A DNA stretch of 64,000 nucleotides, taken from positions 2,666,001 to 2,730,000 of the forward strand of contig OX595989.1 of NCBI GenBank assembly GCA_951394045.1. Direction: 5' to 3'. A program made the position numbers and the translations under genes. The notes under the pieces are model-generated. The model saw nothing but the letters and a program-made list of their open reading frames with translations, made no database searches and had not been told where the DNA came from. Source of the DNA: Nitzschia sp. DOCU1. Its lineage: Eukaryota > Bacillariophyta > Bacillariophyceae > Bacillariales > Bacillariaceae. Shown piece after piece: positions 1 through 10,594 of this stretch (positions within the stretch are counted from its first letter, which is position 1; each line of letters begins with the position of its first letter).

Positions 1-1746
1 CGGTAACTCTCCACGAGTATCGACCGCTCGATCTTCCAATGCCATGACCAGCTGTTCGTCCATGCTTTGTTCCTCGAGCGCAATGTACGGACCCATGTGA
101 TTGTCAAAGGCACTCGACGCTACTCCAAACAAGGGATCGACTGCTTCTTGTTCCGTCGACGCCGCTTCTTCATCTGCCACTGCAACAATCAAGGCCGAAC
201 CGTCCTCAGAAGATACTGTACTATTCGCCCTGGACGACAGTTTCTTTGTTTGTTTTTTCTTGCCATCATCGGCTGTGGCAGCGTCTTGGGACGAAGGATC
301 CTTAAAGATGGTACCGTATTCGCGTTGGAGTGCAGCTGAGACTTCCTTTTCAAACTGGATCGTCTTTTGCAAGGCCTTGAGAAGAATGGTGGCATTGTTC
401 GCGTCAGGGTCCTTGGTGGCACCATTCAACAAGGCCAAAATGTGACTTCGGGTCTGTTATTCATCATTTGCACGACAAGGTGAAAAGAAGATGAGTACAT
501 ATACGAGCAAAACAAACACAAGCCCCCAAGCTTCTATTTCACGTACCCGTTTGAGAAATGTCTTGGTCAAAAGATACTCAATATTCCAATAATTCGGAAA
601 CACTGCAGGATACTTTTCTCCAATCGAATTCAACATGTTTCGGAACCACAGAAATCGTTTTTCAATAAACTCCAACGTATATTCTGGTTTGCTTTCTTCC
701 TCTTGTTGTGGTTGTACTTTGAAACTCGATACTCGCTTTTGTTCTTGTGGAGGCTGTTTCTTGGCGGGTTTAAAGAGTTTGCTATATTCCGCCAGCTGAT
801 CTTGTCCAAAGACGGTAATAAATTCATTCCGAGCTTCCTTGCCCAAAGCGTCAATCATGAGAATCCCATCCGCCATGACTTGTGGTGGCATAATGGTCGA
901 CAAGGACTTTGGGATTTCTCCCTCTTCCAAATATCTCAGGGATTTATATTTGAGTTTCTTGGAGTCCTTTTCTAGTTCGATGGTAGCTTCTTGTCCAAAC
1001 CCTACTACTCGAAAGGCTCGAATCAAACAAAATTTGAGTTCTCCTTGCAAATCCGTCACTTTTTGTGCTAATAATTGCATAGGCTCCACCTTGTAGCCTT
1101 CCAAATGACTTAGCAACAATCGAGTCGCATCCACCAAATGCGAGGCCGACTTGTAATCCGGAAAGGGTTCTTGCAGACACGCCAAACGTAATTGTTCCAC
1201 GGCATGAATCAACATGTGTAATCTCTTGAGAGTGGTAATAGTTTTTTGTAAATGCCGCTTGGCACAATCCAAACGTTTCATATCTTTAGTGATTTCACGA
1301 ACGGTTTGTTCCGATTGTGACGCCTTGGCTTGAACTTGACGAATGCGTTGTTCTAATGACGTCACGGAAGCTTTGGCATCTTGCACATGTTGTTGCGTCG
1401 CTTGGGCATTTTCGCTTTGTCTCTGAAGAGCACTCGAGATGGTATCATCCAACCGTTGCATCCGATCTGTCACAGCATTGCGAATAAAGGGCAATTGTGC
1501 CACCAACATGGCTTCACTGGAATAATGCTTGTTTAAAAAATCAATGGGATCGGCTTTGGTGGCACTTCGACGATGACTATCGGTAAATGCGTCAAAGGCA
1601 TCCAAGAGTAGATTGGGATCCGACGAGACGGCCGATCGAGTACTAGTAGTAGCAGTGACCGCCTTGGGCGAGACGGGAGGTAAAATCACACGGGTCGCTG
1701 TCAGTTGTGGTGTCTTGCGACCAGGAGACTTTGGAGGTCCTGCCAT
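1..1746 (-). CDS. VPS53: Vacuolar protein sorting-associated protein 53 (GARP/EARP subunit), N-terminal part
   Basis: Subunit of the GARP tethering complex, which captures endosome-derived vesicles at the trans-Golgi. Exon 1 is 1746..547 (400 codons) and exon 2 runs from 453 off the left edge; the intron 546..454 starts GTACGT and ends CAG, phase 0. The join gives FLKR-TRSHILALL. Residues about 45-200 carry the Vps53 N-terminal pattern: a DPxxFLNKHY-like start, then a long coiled coil with an EITKDMKRLDCAKRHLQKT stretch. After the intron, DPLFGVASSAFDNHMGPYV matches the conserved region before the Vps53 C-terminal part. The intron-retaining frame would add a false hydrophobic tail (GLVFVLLVYVLIFF), so it is not used. 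The C-terminus lies outside the window. Family assignment is confident; complex membership is inferred from the family. Confidence 0.85.
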
Positions 1747-2165
1747 ATTGATGATAGTGGGTGGTCCTGTACAAATGCGTTTAATGTAAGGATGAAATCA
1801 CAACAGCAGCAGCAATGATGGAAAGCGTCGTCGTCCTTTCATTGGCGACGAGGCCATGGTTGTTTGTTATCGTGGTGGCCGCTACGGCAACGTCCTGCGC
1901 GCCCGCCAATGCCGTGAAAAAGTCGGCTGTTGACTTCTCCGACCACCTAGTCAAAGAAGTCAACGATTGAGAAGGAAAGATCCTGGCCCGGCTACCGTAG
2001 TTACATTGCGAATGACTGATAGTTCAACGTGATGAGGCAGACAGAACATCCTTTTACAAGCACTAGAAGAAGAAGCATGGCCTAAAGTGAGAGCTGAGAA
2101 ATGCAGAGTTGTATTTTCTAGACGCAAGTTTGTAGGCAAACGGCAACTTTACTAGTAGGCTAATA
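1747..2165. other. Intergenic, upstream of VPS53
   Basis: Holds the presumed VPS53 promoter and the 3' end of the proteasome-like gene. A short minus-strand open frame of 60 codons lies at 1781..1963 but has no family signal. Nothing else seen. Confidence 0.5.
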
Positions 2166-3104
2166 CTAAGTTTGGGATGTGCTGCTGGAAGATGGCGTCA
2201 CAATCAGTTTGCGCCGCTCCACTTCGAGTCCTCCTTCCTGTGTCAAGGATGCCGTGATAATGGCCGATGGTAGCAGGACCGTATCGTCTGCAGTATCAGC
2301 CGATTTTTTCGTAGTGTCAGCAGTAGCAGCCTTTTGCGGCGGCGAAATTGCCTCTTCTAATATTCGAGACAGACGGTCCCGATCTTGAGCTGCCGAGGTA
2401 TCATTCAAACGTTGATCACTCATATCTTTCAATGAGGATTCCAGTCCTGACCTAGAGGTTCCAACAAATCGACCATTGACAATCGCTATAGCATTGTCGT
2501 CGTCGTCGCCATAGGAAATTACCGATCCAGAAGGATCCAATCGAAAGAGCTGAGGTTTACTGTCATGTTCGTCAGTATCCTCAAATTCCGTAGATGATGC
2601 TGGTAAATAGGCCACCAATAAAATAGCTCCAAACGGCCGTGCCCCCACTTTCATGGTATATTCTTGATACAAGAGCGACAATTCCTCCAAAAACAAATCA
2701 ATCGGAATATTTTCATCGTAAGTATAAGCGTGTTCCACTGCCAATCGTTGAGCGGCTGCCACCAAGACGCGTCCGTCGGCCGAAATTCCCGAATGACCAA
2801 TGGCAATGCAAGGTGTTACATTGGAAAATCGAGATGTGCCATCGTCTTCCATGAATGGTGATGGTAAAATCTGGGGAGACGCCATGAGAATTCGGTCGCG
2901 TTGAATGACAGCTACAATAGGAGTTCCAAGAGAGGATGCAATTATGGCGCGTTCGACTTGGCCAAGTTTACCGGATGGATCAAAGGTAGAGAGGGAAAAG
3001 CTGAACCGGCCCTCCAAGGATTCATTGGCCGTCGTAGTGCAGGGTCCGACGAACAAGAAGGCGACCATCCATGATAAAATGATACAGTATCTTCGGGATA
3101 ACAT
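2166..3104 (-). CDS. Proteasome alpha-subunit-like protein with N-terminal signal peptide
   Basis: 312 residues, single exon. After a hydrophobic leader (ILSWMVAFLFVG, about residues 8-20) comes a diverged alpha-subunit N-terminal signature, RFSFSLSTFDPSGKLGQVE (about 33-51; the usual form is YxxxxTTFSPxGxLxQVEYA). Later GARPFGAILLVA and PQLFRLDPSGS match conserved alpha-ring blocks. The C-terminus (about 230-312) is Ser/Thr/Asp-rich and probably disordered. Alpha subunits form the outer rings of the 20S core and normally lack any leader. A leader here predicts entry into the secretory route. In a diatom that could mean the periplastid compartment (the residue after the likely cleavage site is not aromatic) or the ER. 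The family call is firm; location and activity are inference. It could also be a diverged relative not built into a proteasome. It lies 419 bases upstream of VPS53, same strand. Confidence 0.75.
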   Translation of the reverse strand: MLSRRYCIILSWMVAFLFVGPCTTTANESLEGRFSFSLSTFDPSGKLGQVERAIIASSLGTPIVAVIQRDRILMASPQILPSPFMEDDGTSRFSNVTPCIAIGHSGISADGRVLVAAAQRLAVEHAYTYDENIPIDLFLEELSLLYQEYTMKVGARPFGAILLVAYLPASSTEFEDTDEHDSKPQLFRLDPSGSVISYGDDDDNAIAIVNGRFVGTSRSGLESSLKDMSDQRLNDTSAAQDRDRLSRILEEAISPPQKAATADTTKKSADTADDTVLLPSAIITASLTQEGGLEVERRKLIVTPSSSSTSQT

Positions 3105-3887
3105 CCTATTTCTTTGTGTTCAATACAGTAGTGGAGGAAGACAGCAAGGAGTGGTTGTTGTTGTCAAATTGGCTTTCATCTCTATTTTATTATTGTTCCG
3201 ATCTGTTTGTTGCTCGTATCCCGATACGCGTCTGGCGCGCGTGGAGGGATCGGGGCGCACGGCACGACCAACCAGATAAACTCTCTCTCTCGACATATGT
3301 AGTAGCCACACCATAGACTACTACCATATTGCACAATCTCGTCCTCTTGACTCTTTTTAGAATAAAGTGAGCATTGCCTACTCTATCCAATTTTCGTGCT
3401 CTGGGCACGACTCCGTTCTAGTGACAACTCTCCGCTCTACTCTAGTGAAGTCTCAGGCATTCTTGCCAAGATCGACGACGCACGGTCGAAGACGGCTTCC
3501 ACATAGCAGACGTGATCTTAGTCATGAGCCGACGACACACGGACAGACATTCTGGTTCTCATGCTGATTATTCAATACGCCTCTACATCATCGTACAAAT
3601 AGTAGAAAATCTCCGAACGCATGACCTTCTCGGGGTGACCTTAAATAAGCTTCGATTGTTGTAATGAGACCAGTCATTTGGACCGGTCAGTTATGGCTAT
3701 GACCTATCATAAACTTTACCTGGTATTGGCTTCGATGAGGCACAAGTTTTATCAACGCGGGAGGAGGCTGACGTTCTTGCCCATCTTCATTGCCGGCAAT
3801 AGGATCCACGAGTTGGTCCTCGAGGGATGACAGCCGTAAAAGATATTCTGAACAAGAAGCGCCATAGTAGAAGCAATCAGCACCATC
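3105..3887. other. Divergent intergenic region
   Basis: Lies between two genes transcribed away from each other and should hold both promoters. A CT-rich run sits near 3281-3292. Open frames here are short and without family signal. Confidence 0.5.
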
Positions 3888-5149
3888 ATGATTGTGCATA
3901 AGACCACCAGTCCTCGTAGTAGTAGTAAGGAAACAAACGGCACTTCTTCATACTATGATGGCGCTGGCAAGCGATCCAGCAAGAAGAATTTCTGTGCGAA
4001 AAGTTTCTTTTTCATCCTCATACTTATTTCGTCAGTTTCATTGGTGGTCATGAACTTGGATCGCCTGAACATCAAAAAATTGACGGGGGGTGGTCCCGAT
4101 TCTTATGACACGGTTGCAGAGGACGTTGAAAGAACTGAGCTGTCCTCGCCGCATCATCGAACAAGAAATTTCATCATGCACCCGTTGACCTCGGAAGAAG
4201 CCCGGCGATTGTCCGAGAGAGACTCATTTGGTTTCAGTGCCGCCATTTGCCATCCTACAATTCATGGTAAACTCAATTCAATAGGTCGATTTCTTGCCTT
4301 TGTCAGCTATTATCGACTTTTGGGCTTTGACCATGTGTTCGTATGGTACGAGAAGGAAAGTATATCTACTTCACCGTCAGTGTGGGAAGAGTTTAATATT
4401 CTTGCAAACCTTTCGTATGTTACAATGACCGAATTTGTGGACGGTGGAAGAAATGCCAAGTACTATGGCCAGGCACTGGTCCAGGCGGATTGCTTTTTGA
4501 AATCTGACTTTGGGGCATGCTTTGATTGGTTGTTGGTTGCCGATGCCAATGAATTTCTCTGGTTCGACCAAAACGTTACAATCAAAGAATTTTGAACCAA
4601 AACAAGAACAAAACGTACATTTCGCTTGGAAAGTGGCAATACTCTTCTAAAAATGCTATTCCCCTTCCAGGGACGAAAGGCAGCGGATTCGGACTGGATC
4701 GCTTCCCATTTACTCCGGGTTTGTACTGCTACCGTGGCGGAGGGAAAGAATACTGCCCAGATTGGGTGGGACGCTGCAAGTTCCTGCTCAAGCCTAGTGT
4801 ACATGGTACGGCTGTTGATGGACCACATGGACATCCAGACGTTTTGAGGCTCCCGGCCTCCATTCACTATGATCATCGCAAAGCTCATATGAAAGAGTGG
4901 CCTCTTTCTGTTGATGTGTCGCACCATAACACCAACTTAACGGTTGTTCGAGAGCCCAAGGATTTCCTTGCCAAAATGACTGATGACTTGCATGTGCATT
5001 TTCTTGCAGACTCATTCCATCCTCTTCAACCAAATGGAACTATTTTGTTCAAATTCGATCACCAACTGGCTCCATGGTGGTTTCAGTACGTGGCGTCGAA
5101 TCTTCCAACGGTCACCAGCAGCAGGAGGAAGAACACGTTTCGGGGTTAG
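3888..5149 (+). CDS. Type II membrane glycosyltransferase-like protein, reading frame broken once
   Basis: Starts at ATG 3888. A cytosolic tail is followed by a signal anchor (SFFFILILISSVSLVVMNL, about residues 37-55), as in Golgi glycosyltransferases. The luminal part has FLAFVSYYRLLGFDHVFVWY and FDWLLVADANEFLWF, a pattern like DUF23/GT92-type transferases, where an acidic motif precedes an EFL. The frame stops at 4593-4595 (TGA) but continues without loss of similarity in the frame entered at 4592: IKEF, then LNQNKNKTYISLGKW, to a stop at 5149. One extra T in the TTTT run at 4590-4593 would join them, and no plausible intron fits. The break could be a sequencing error, a recent pseudogene mutation or, less likely, recoding. 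About 420 residues if joined. The exact sugar family is uncertain. Confidence 0.6.
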
Positions 5150-6166
5150 AACAATAGTATGGGGCGGAAGGTGCCGTACATGTTTTGTGTCAATGCAATT
5201 TCTACAAGTAGATGATCAAGAGCATTAGAGAAGTCGCTCTTTTCCCAACTAGTTGCGGCGGCGGCATGAGATATTTTCAATCCAAACGCTGGCGCTTTTT
5301 GCTGACGAGATTCCACTAGTAGAGAGTTAAGACTAAATGAGTCCACTGAGTCACTCCACGGCGTAAAATACAGTAGGAAGACAGCAAGAATGGAAGCGAG
5401 AAGTAAAGTGTTATGTGTTATGCCGAGATCTTACTGCTGATGGTAGTTTTTCTTGTTGGGGTGTTTTTGTGGGGCCCCCTTTTGTGACATCATTTCACAT
5501 TAGAGTCGAACCAGTCGTTGGAGAAGGTTGGCTTCGCGCGCGGGTTTCAAACTTACGGGTAGACGGCTTCTCATCGCTTGCCATTTTAAACACATTCCAC
5601 CATATATGCCCATGTGTTAGGACTGAAATACAAATTCTTCACAAAATGCCTCACAAAGCACCTGTCACCTGCCAGAATACCGTCGGAGTTGTATTTTCGG
5701 AGTGAACCACCCTTCTCCAGATTCCTCCTTATTTGCCGAACCCTCTATGTTTTACCGCGCCTCGAAACAGAGGGCATCAGAGAAGATCGTCGAAGGGCTC
5801 TACGCAAGCACGAACTCTCTCGATCGAAATCGACAAGATAGTTTAGAAATCGACATGGATTACCGCTCGAAATGAATGTTCTTCGAGGAGGAAAGCTCTA
5901 GGATCCACCGGTGGAACAGCTGTCATGTCAGTGAATAGGGGAGAAATCTTTCTTTCCGACAGAAACCCCAACACACAAACAACGAGCAGCCGTTGGTTGG
6001 CACTTGTCTCCGTGCTTCATCTCTCACAAGAAAAAACAAAACGACCTCTCGCGGTCAACCATCAAGAACCATTTTTCCGACAAACACATCAGTCACCGAT
6101 CCTTCGGTAGTTTGTTTCTATCCCACCACCTACCTACCAAGCAATATCTTTATCGGAATATCGACT
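5150..6166. other. Intergenic, 1 kb
   Basis: Between two plus-strand genes. A TGACATCA element similar to a CRE lies near 5486. Short open frames (for example 5415..5705) show no family signal and none is called as a gene. Confidence 0.5.
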
Positions 6167-7156
6167 ATGCTCCAACGTTTCATTTTGTTGACTGCAGCAA
6201 GCTTCCTTTTCTACAACCACAATGTGCTTTGCGAAGCCTTGGCTACGGGCCACTTCTTTCGCCCAGTCACTTTTCTGTATCGCCATTCCTCGGTGACAGC
6301 ACTTTACATGTATGCCGAAGAAGATGAACATGGAAGATTTTTTGATGTGGAAGCCGCAAGAAGAAACCTCGAATCGCTGGTGGCAGGAGTCGGAAGTTCA
6401 TCCTCATTGCCAGAACGAGCAGAGCAAGAATCCAAATCTCGCCCGGCATTTTCTTCAGCAGTTCCGTCCTCCTCCTCAGGGAATACCGTGTCATCCTTAC
6501 CCGAAACTCCCGTATTGGATGTGTCTCTTCCACCACAAGGGCCTCTTACGACCATTGAACGAGAACGTCGCTCAGCAGAGCTGGATCTCTTGTCGACGCT
6601 CGACGAGGGAGATGAGTCGTTGTCGGACATTTGGGAATTGTGGTTCTCGGAACGAGGCCCACGAGCCGCCGCTCTCCTCCACAGGGCGGACGACTTGATG
6701 AATGAGGGGCCAGAAGATTTTGCCGAGGCGGAAGCGATTCTTCGTGGTCTTATTGAAGAGTATGGCGTGTACTTTGCCGAGCCTTTGAACCGTCTCGCTA
6801 CTATTTACTATCTTCAGGGTCGAATGGAAGAAGCATTGACGTTAAACAAGATGGTGCTGTCCGTCAAGCCCTGGCACTTTGGAGCACTTTCTCATATTGT
6901 CATGGTGTACGCTGCTCTTGGGGATAACCAAAGTGCGCGCCAGTGGGCTGCCTTTCGTCTACCAACATTTGAGCCAGAAAAGACCAACAAGCGAAGAATT
7001 CGATGGACCGAACGAGCTGTCGCTGAAGCAACCATGCTCCTTTCGCAGCGAGAGGAGACTATCTCAAAAGCACTTGGAGATTCCGATCAACACTGGATTG
7101 ACATGCAAGTCAATCTGCACCACATGTACGACAATGATGGAGATTCTTGGCAATAA
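6167..7156 (+). CDS. TPR-repeat protein with signal peptide
   Basis: The ATG at 6167 is preferred because it places a signal peptide at the N-terminus (RFILLTAASFLFYNHNVLCEA); the frame is open further upstream to 5993 but that stretch looks like untranslated sequence. 329 residues. After a Ser-rich linker (about 75-125) there is a region of helical repeats from about 165: AEAILRGLIEEYGVYFAEPLN, RLATIYYLQGRMEEALTLNK and GALSHIVMVYAALGDNQSAR, which fit two to three tetratricopeptide repeats. TPRs bind peptides or partner proteins. With the leader, the product probably enters the ER or, if the following region acts as a transit peptide, the plastid or periplastid space; no clear phenylalanine follows the cleavage site. 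No enzymatic domain is visible. Confidence 0.7.
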   Translation: MLQRFILLTAASFLFYNHNVLCEALATGHFFRPVTFLYRHSSVTALYMYAEEDEHGRFFDVEAARRNLESLVAGVGSSSSLPERAEQESKSRPAFSSAVPSSSSGNTVSSLPETPVLDVSLPPQGPLTTIERERRSAELDLLSTLDEGDESLSDIWELWFSERGPRAAALLHRADDLMNEGPEDFAEAEAILRGLIEEYGVYFAEPLNRLATIYYLQGRMEEALTLNKMVLSVKPWHFGALSHIVMVYAALGDNQSARQWAAFRLPTFEPEKTNKRRIRWTERAVAEATMLLSQREETISKALGDSDQHWIDMQVNLHHMYDNDGDSWQ

Positions 7157-7492
7157 AATATGGAACCGGCTTCATTTTGCTACCAACACAACACCCCCGC
7201 GCACCTCAAGCTACCGTGCTTCCAACAATTCATCTCAACGCAATGCTTAAAATGACGAGTCACCAAAATTCTCATGCTCGGTCGGATCACCAATGACGAC
7301 TCAAGTCGTTGTTGTTGTAGGATCGAATCGACCACTGATGTACCCTATTGTAAACTAGCCTGTACACTTGCATGTTTTCTGAAACCTTATTTTGCCATCC
7401 TAAAGCAACTGGGACGACCAAATAGTTCTATAAATTCATCCTTGACCAGCCACAAACATAGCTTTATGTAAACAAAAATGGATTTGTTGCTG
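7157..7492. other. Convergent intergenic region
   Basis: Between the 3' ends of the TPR gene and the methyltransferase-like gene. AT-richer than its surroundings and probably holds both polyadenylation regions. No gene seen. Confidence 0.5.
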
Positions 7493-8272
7493 CTACTTTC
7501 CATCCCACCAAATGGCAGTATTTCGACCATCAAAAGGCAGCGTTTCTAACCGAAACCTGGAATCTTTGGCTAATAGATAGCGACAAAATTGCTCATGCGA
7601 TCGCACCGGGACAGTTTGTTGCGTATCAATGTCTAGAATGCGTCGATCCCGAAACAAATTGGGAAAGACACAGCATGGAACGACTACAAAGGGCTTGTGA
7701 AACTGCAACGCTGCATCGACAATCGCTTCTGTCGCGCCGTCGGCATGTAGCCCTAAAAGTAAGGATGCCTCTTGGACTGCCGCTTGCAACTCGATTGATT
7801 CTTCCAGTCGATGATTATCAAACGTGGTTACCAATTGTCGAAATCGCGAGTTTACAGTTTCCTCCACAAAGTCTGGATTTTGATACCGCTGTTCTTCCAA
7901 ACGACGCTGCCATTTGTTGGGAATCTTGGGCAATACGAGCGTCTCAAAGCAATGAACAATATCGGCAGGACGAGGATCCACCATGACTACTTGTCGGCAA
8001 TGACACATGCATAGTCGTGCAGCGACTTCGCCCTTGCCACCGGCAACATCCAAAATGTGCTTATCGTTTCCAGAAGAAAGAAAGTCAAAAGTATCAAATA
8101 GCCACTTGACAAATAACTTGTGTCGATGCTGATTTCTTGCCCCATGTCTCTTTCGTCGTCCATTATTGTCGTCTTTTGGGTGGTTGATTTCTTCTGTGGC
8201 GGTACCATTGTCACTGGCGTCGCGCTGCTGAGGGGACGCCGTCATGTCGTCGTCTTCCGTTGTCAGTTCCAT
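7493..8272 (-). CDS. Class I SAM-dependent methyltransferase-like protein
   Basis: 259 residues from ATG 8272 (two codons inside the open frame, which otherwise opens at a TTG). A charged N-terminal tail of about 45 residues precedes the fold. HILDVAGGKGEVAARL (about 72-87) matches motif I, the glycine-rich SAM-binding loop, and VVMVDPRP is the next strand with its acidic residue. LLLGLHADGATEAIVDAAL and FVVVPCCVF correspond to the LxGLHxCGxLT and PCC blocks seen in a group of eukaryotic methyltransferase-like proteins that includes tRNA-modifying members. The substrate is unknown. It is convergent with the TPR gene and divergent from the kinase gene. Confidence 0.7.
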   Translation of the reverse strand: MELTTEDDDMTASPQQRDASDNGTATEEINHPKDDNNGRRKRHGARNQHRHKLFVKWLFDTFDFLSSGNDKHILDVAGGKGEVAARLCMCHCRQVVMVDPRPADIVHCFETLVLPKIPNKWQRRLEEQRYQNPDFVEETVNSRFRQLVTTFDNHRLEESIELQAAVQEASLLLGLHADGATEAIVDAALQFHKPFVVVPCCVFPNLFRDRRILDIDTQQTVPVRSHEQFCRYLLAKDSRFRLETLPFDGRNTAIWWDGK

Positions 8273-9022
8273 GTTCAAACCGTTCTCCTTCCTCCTTTAC
8301 TATCATAGGCTTACACCGGTCGTCGTCATCATAGTCCTACTACCCGAAAGCTCTTGATTTTGGTGGTCGCTGAAGGTATCGCAGATTATGGATGAAGCAG
8401 AGAGCATCATCAAAATATAGAACGGCGAGCGCCGCGAACGAAGAAAAGAGGATGAACCGACAAGATGGATTCCAAGGCATCGAAGGCAGTCGGATCACTC
8501 GGAAGCCCATAACCCAAAAGTCGACCTTATCGACTGAACTCCTTCCGCAGTCATTTTCTTCCTTTAGATTCGTCGGCGGCAGATGAGGTCGGTGTGCGTT
8601 TCCCGCCCTCTCCTACTGTTTTTAACCCCACCATTACCCATCTCGGGTCTGCATTATCTCGCCCTTTTGTTCATCCCCTGCCTGGTGGGGGCTCATACTA
8701 GCTTGCTTGGCACTGTTAGTTGAGCCTTTTCATTTGTTTGATAGACCTTGGGAGATTGCTTGAAAAACTGCGCGAGAAGATCTGGTGTTATTGGACTACG
8801 TACGAAATCCTTCGGCAGGCAGAATTCAGAGAGCGGTGCGGACCAGGTGTTGCTATTCTTTCTCCTCTCCCCCCAAACGAATTTCAAGCCACGCATCTCC
8901 ATCGTCCACCGCTTGCACTTTTAAGTTCAGGGGCAAGCCAGAGTGACGTACTTTGCAGCAGCAGTGAGCTCGACAGGTGATTGTCGGATATACGTACTGC
9001 AAACTTTGAATAAACCCAAACC
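8273..9022. other. Divergent intergenic region
   Basis: Likely shared promoter space for the methyltransferase-like gene and the kinase gene. A TGACGT half-site lies near 8942. Pyrimidine-rich stretch near 8600-8680. No gene seen. Confidence 0.5.
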
Positions 9023-10435
9023 ATGTCTCCCACGACAGCACAAGAAGATGATATCATGAGGGATGTCACCCAGGGCTTGCAGGAAATTGCACTGCCCGAT
9101 GATGCACCCCCGGGTTTTGAAAATTCGCCATTAGCAGTTTCCAACAGACCTCCACAAATGGTGCACCAACCTTTGGTCACACCCAATCCGAAACAACTAA
9201 GGCCCCTGGACGAGATTGCCGCCAATGGCCCACCTGCAAAACCAATTCCCTTTGAGAAACCTCGTTTTGAGCGAGGCCGAAGAGATGACGTGCTAGTGTA
9301 TATTGAACAAACCAAAAAGCATAGCGTCGCGAGAAATGTCTTATTTCGAGACTTTTCAAGAGAATTTGGAGATGCCGATGGCGCTCTTTGCCGCGTCAAA
9401 CAAGCGTATTGGCCGCTACCCTACAAAGAAAAGATTAATACCATCATGGGGCATGTGGAGATTTGTGTGGTATTGTCGCGATGTATACAAGATGGATCGG
9501 ATGATGATCTGTCGAGTAATAGTGGCAGCGATAATTCCGATGCAGACGAAGATATTGTGTTTCAAGTTACCAACAAATATGTCGCCGTCAAGGTCAACTA
9601 CTGTGAACGCATGGATAAATTACGTGATCGGCATGCAGAAGATCCACTCAAAGAGATTGCAGCCATGCAAGTCATTGGAAACTCGCATCCAAACGTCATG
9701 GGTATCATCGAAGTCCTTTTCGATGGAACCAATCTGAATGTTGTCATGCCCTACTGTGGATCGGGAGACTTGTTTGAACTTTTGCAAGAGTCGCAGGCAA
9801 CGGGCAAGGGATTCAGCGAAAATGTTGCCCGTTATTGGTTCCGACAAATAATGGCGGGTATGCAGTATTTACATTCCAGAGGAATCTGTCATCGGGACTT
9901 GTCACCTGAAAACGTTATGATTGACAACGACAATTCGTTGATTATTGACATGGGCATGGCGATTCGAATGCCGTACACGGATCCAAGCAATCCAGCGCTC
10001 GTGACTGACATTACCCGAGGAACGACGAAAAGGCTAATATTGCCGCAAGGAGCCTGTGGGAAGTTGCCCTACATGTCTCCGGAAGTGTACAAGAGTCGAA
10101 CAGCTTTCGATGGCGGGGCAGTGGACATTTGGACGGCAGGAACGATACTCTTCTGTATGGTGACAGGCAATCGTTCCTATCAACGACCGCACGATACGGA
10201 TCCCCAATACTATTGGATGACGCACGGTATGCAACGGCTTATTTCGGATTGGGGCGTCGAACTTTCCAAGGAGTGCCTTCATTTGATGGAGAATATGCTA
10301 CAAGTGGATCCCCGCGTGCGATTGACGCTGGACGAAATTTTGCGGCACCCTTGGATGGCCCTACCGGATGCTTTGCCGCCATCACAACGACCAGGCGACG
10401 CTTCGGGAAATCCCCTGTTTCGGGAAGAATTCTAA
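9023..10435 (+). CDS. Atypical serine/threonine protein kinase
   Basis: 470 residues, single exon. Catalytic landmarks: VAVK with Lys190, HRDLSPEN (HRD 290-292, followed by SPEN rather than KPEN), IIDMGMA (DMG 309-311 in place of DFG), YMSPEVYKS for the APE region, DIWTAGTILFCMVTG for subdomain IX and RLTLDEILRHPWM at the end. Thus Lys, catalytic Asp and metal-binding Asp are present and activity is plausible. The usual GxGxxG loop is not recognisable. In its place, an acidic Ser/Asp stretch (about 157-177) lies just before VAVK. Residues 1-80 are Pro-rich and probably disordered. The family within CAMK-like or plant and protist kinases is not resolved. Promoter space is shared with the methyltransferase-like gene. 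Confidence 0.85.
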   Translation: MSPTTAQEDDIMRDVTQGLQEIALPDDAPPGFENSPLAVSNRPPQMVHQPLVTPNPKQLRPLDEIAANGPPAKPIPFEKPRFERGRRDDVLVYIEQTKKHSVARNVLFRDFSREFGDADGALCRVKQAYWPLPYKEKINTIMGHVEICVVLSRCIQDGSDDDLSSNSGSDNSDADEDIVFQVTNKYVAVKVNYCERMDKLRDRHAEDPLKEIAAMQVIGNSHPNVMGIIEVLFDGTNLNVVMPYCGSGDLFELLQESQATGKGFSENVARYWFRQIMAGMQYLHSRGICHRDLSPENVMIDNDNSLIIDMGMAIRMPYTDPSNPALVTDITRGTTKRLILPQGACGKLPYMSPEVYKSRTAFDGGAVDIWTAGTILFCMVTGNRSYQRPHDTDPQYYWMTHGMQRLISDWGVELSKECLHLMENMLQVDPRVRLTLDEILRHPWMALPDALPPSQRPGDASGNPLFREEF

Positions 10436-10594
10436 GGCATAAAGAGTCTAAATGTCTACCTTTTGTTGCTATTTGGTTCCGTGATGGTCTCGTCATGTTC
10501 GCTCCCATTTTCTGAAACGGCTACCGCGGCTGCAGAAAAGTAAAGCTCACTTTACCCGAGGACAGTGTACATGTTTGTATCCTACGACTCGAGA

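Noticed and set aside
101..445. Plus-strand 114-codon frame
   Set aside because: Antisense to VPS53 exon 2; the minus-strand frame carries the family pattern.
1781..1963. 60-codon minus-strand frame
   Set aside because: Short, no family signal, in a presumed promoter.
5415..5705. 96-codon plus-strand frame
   Set aside because: No conserved pattern; composition like non-coding sequence.
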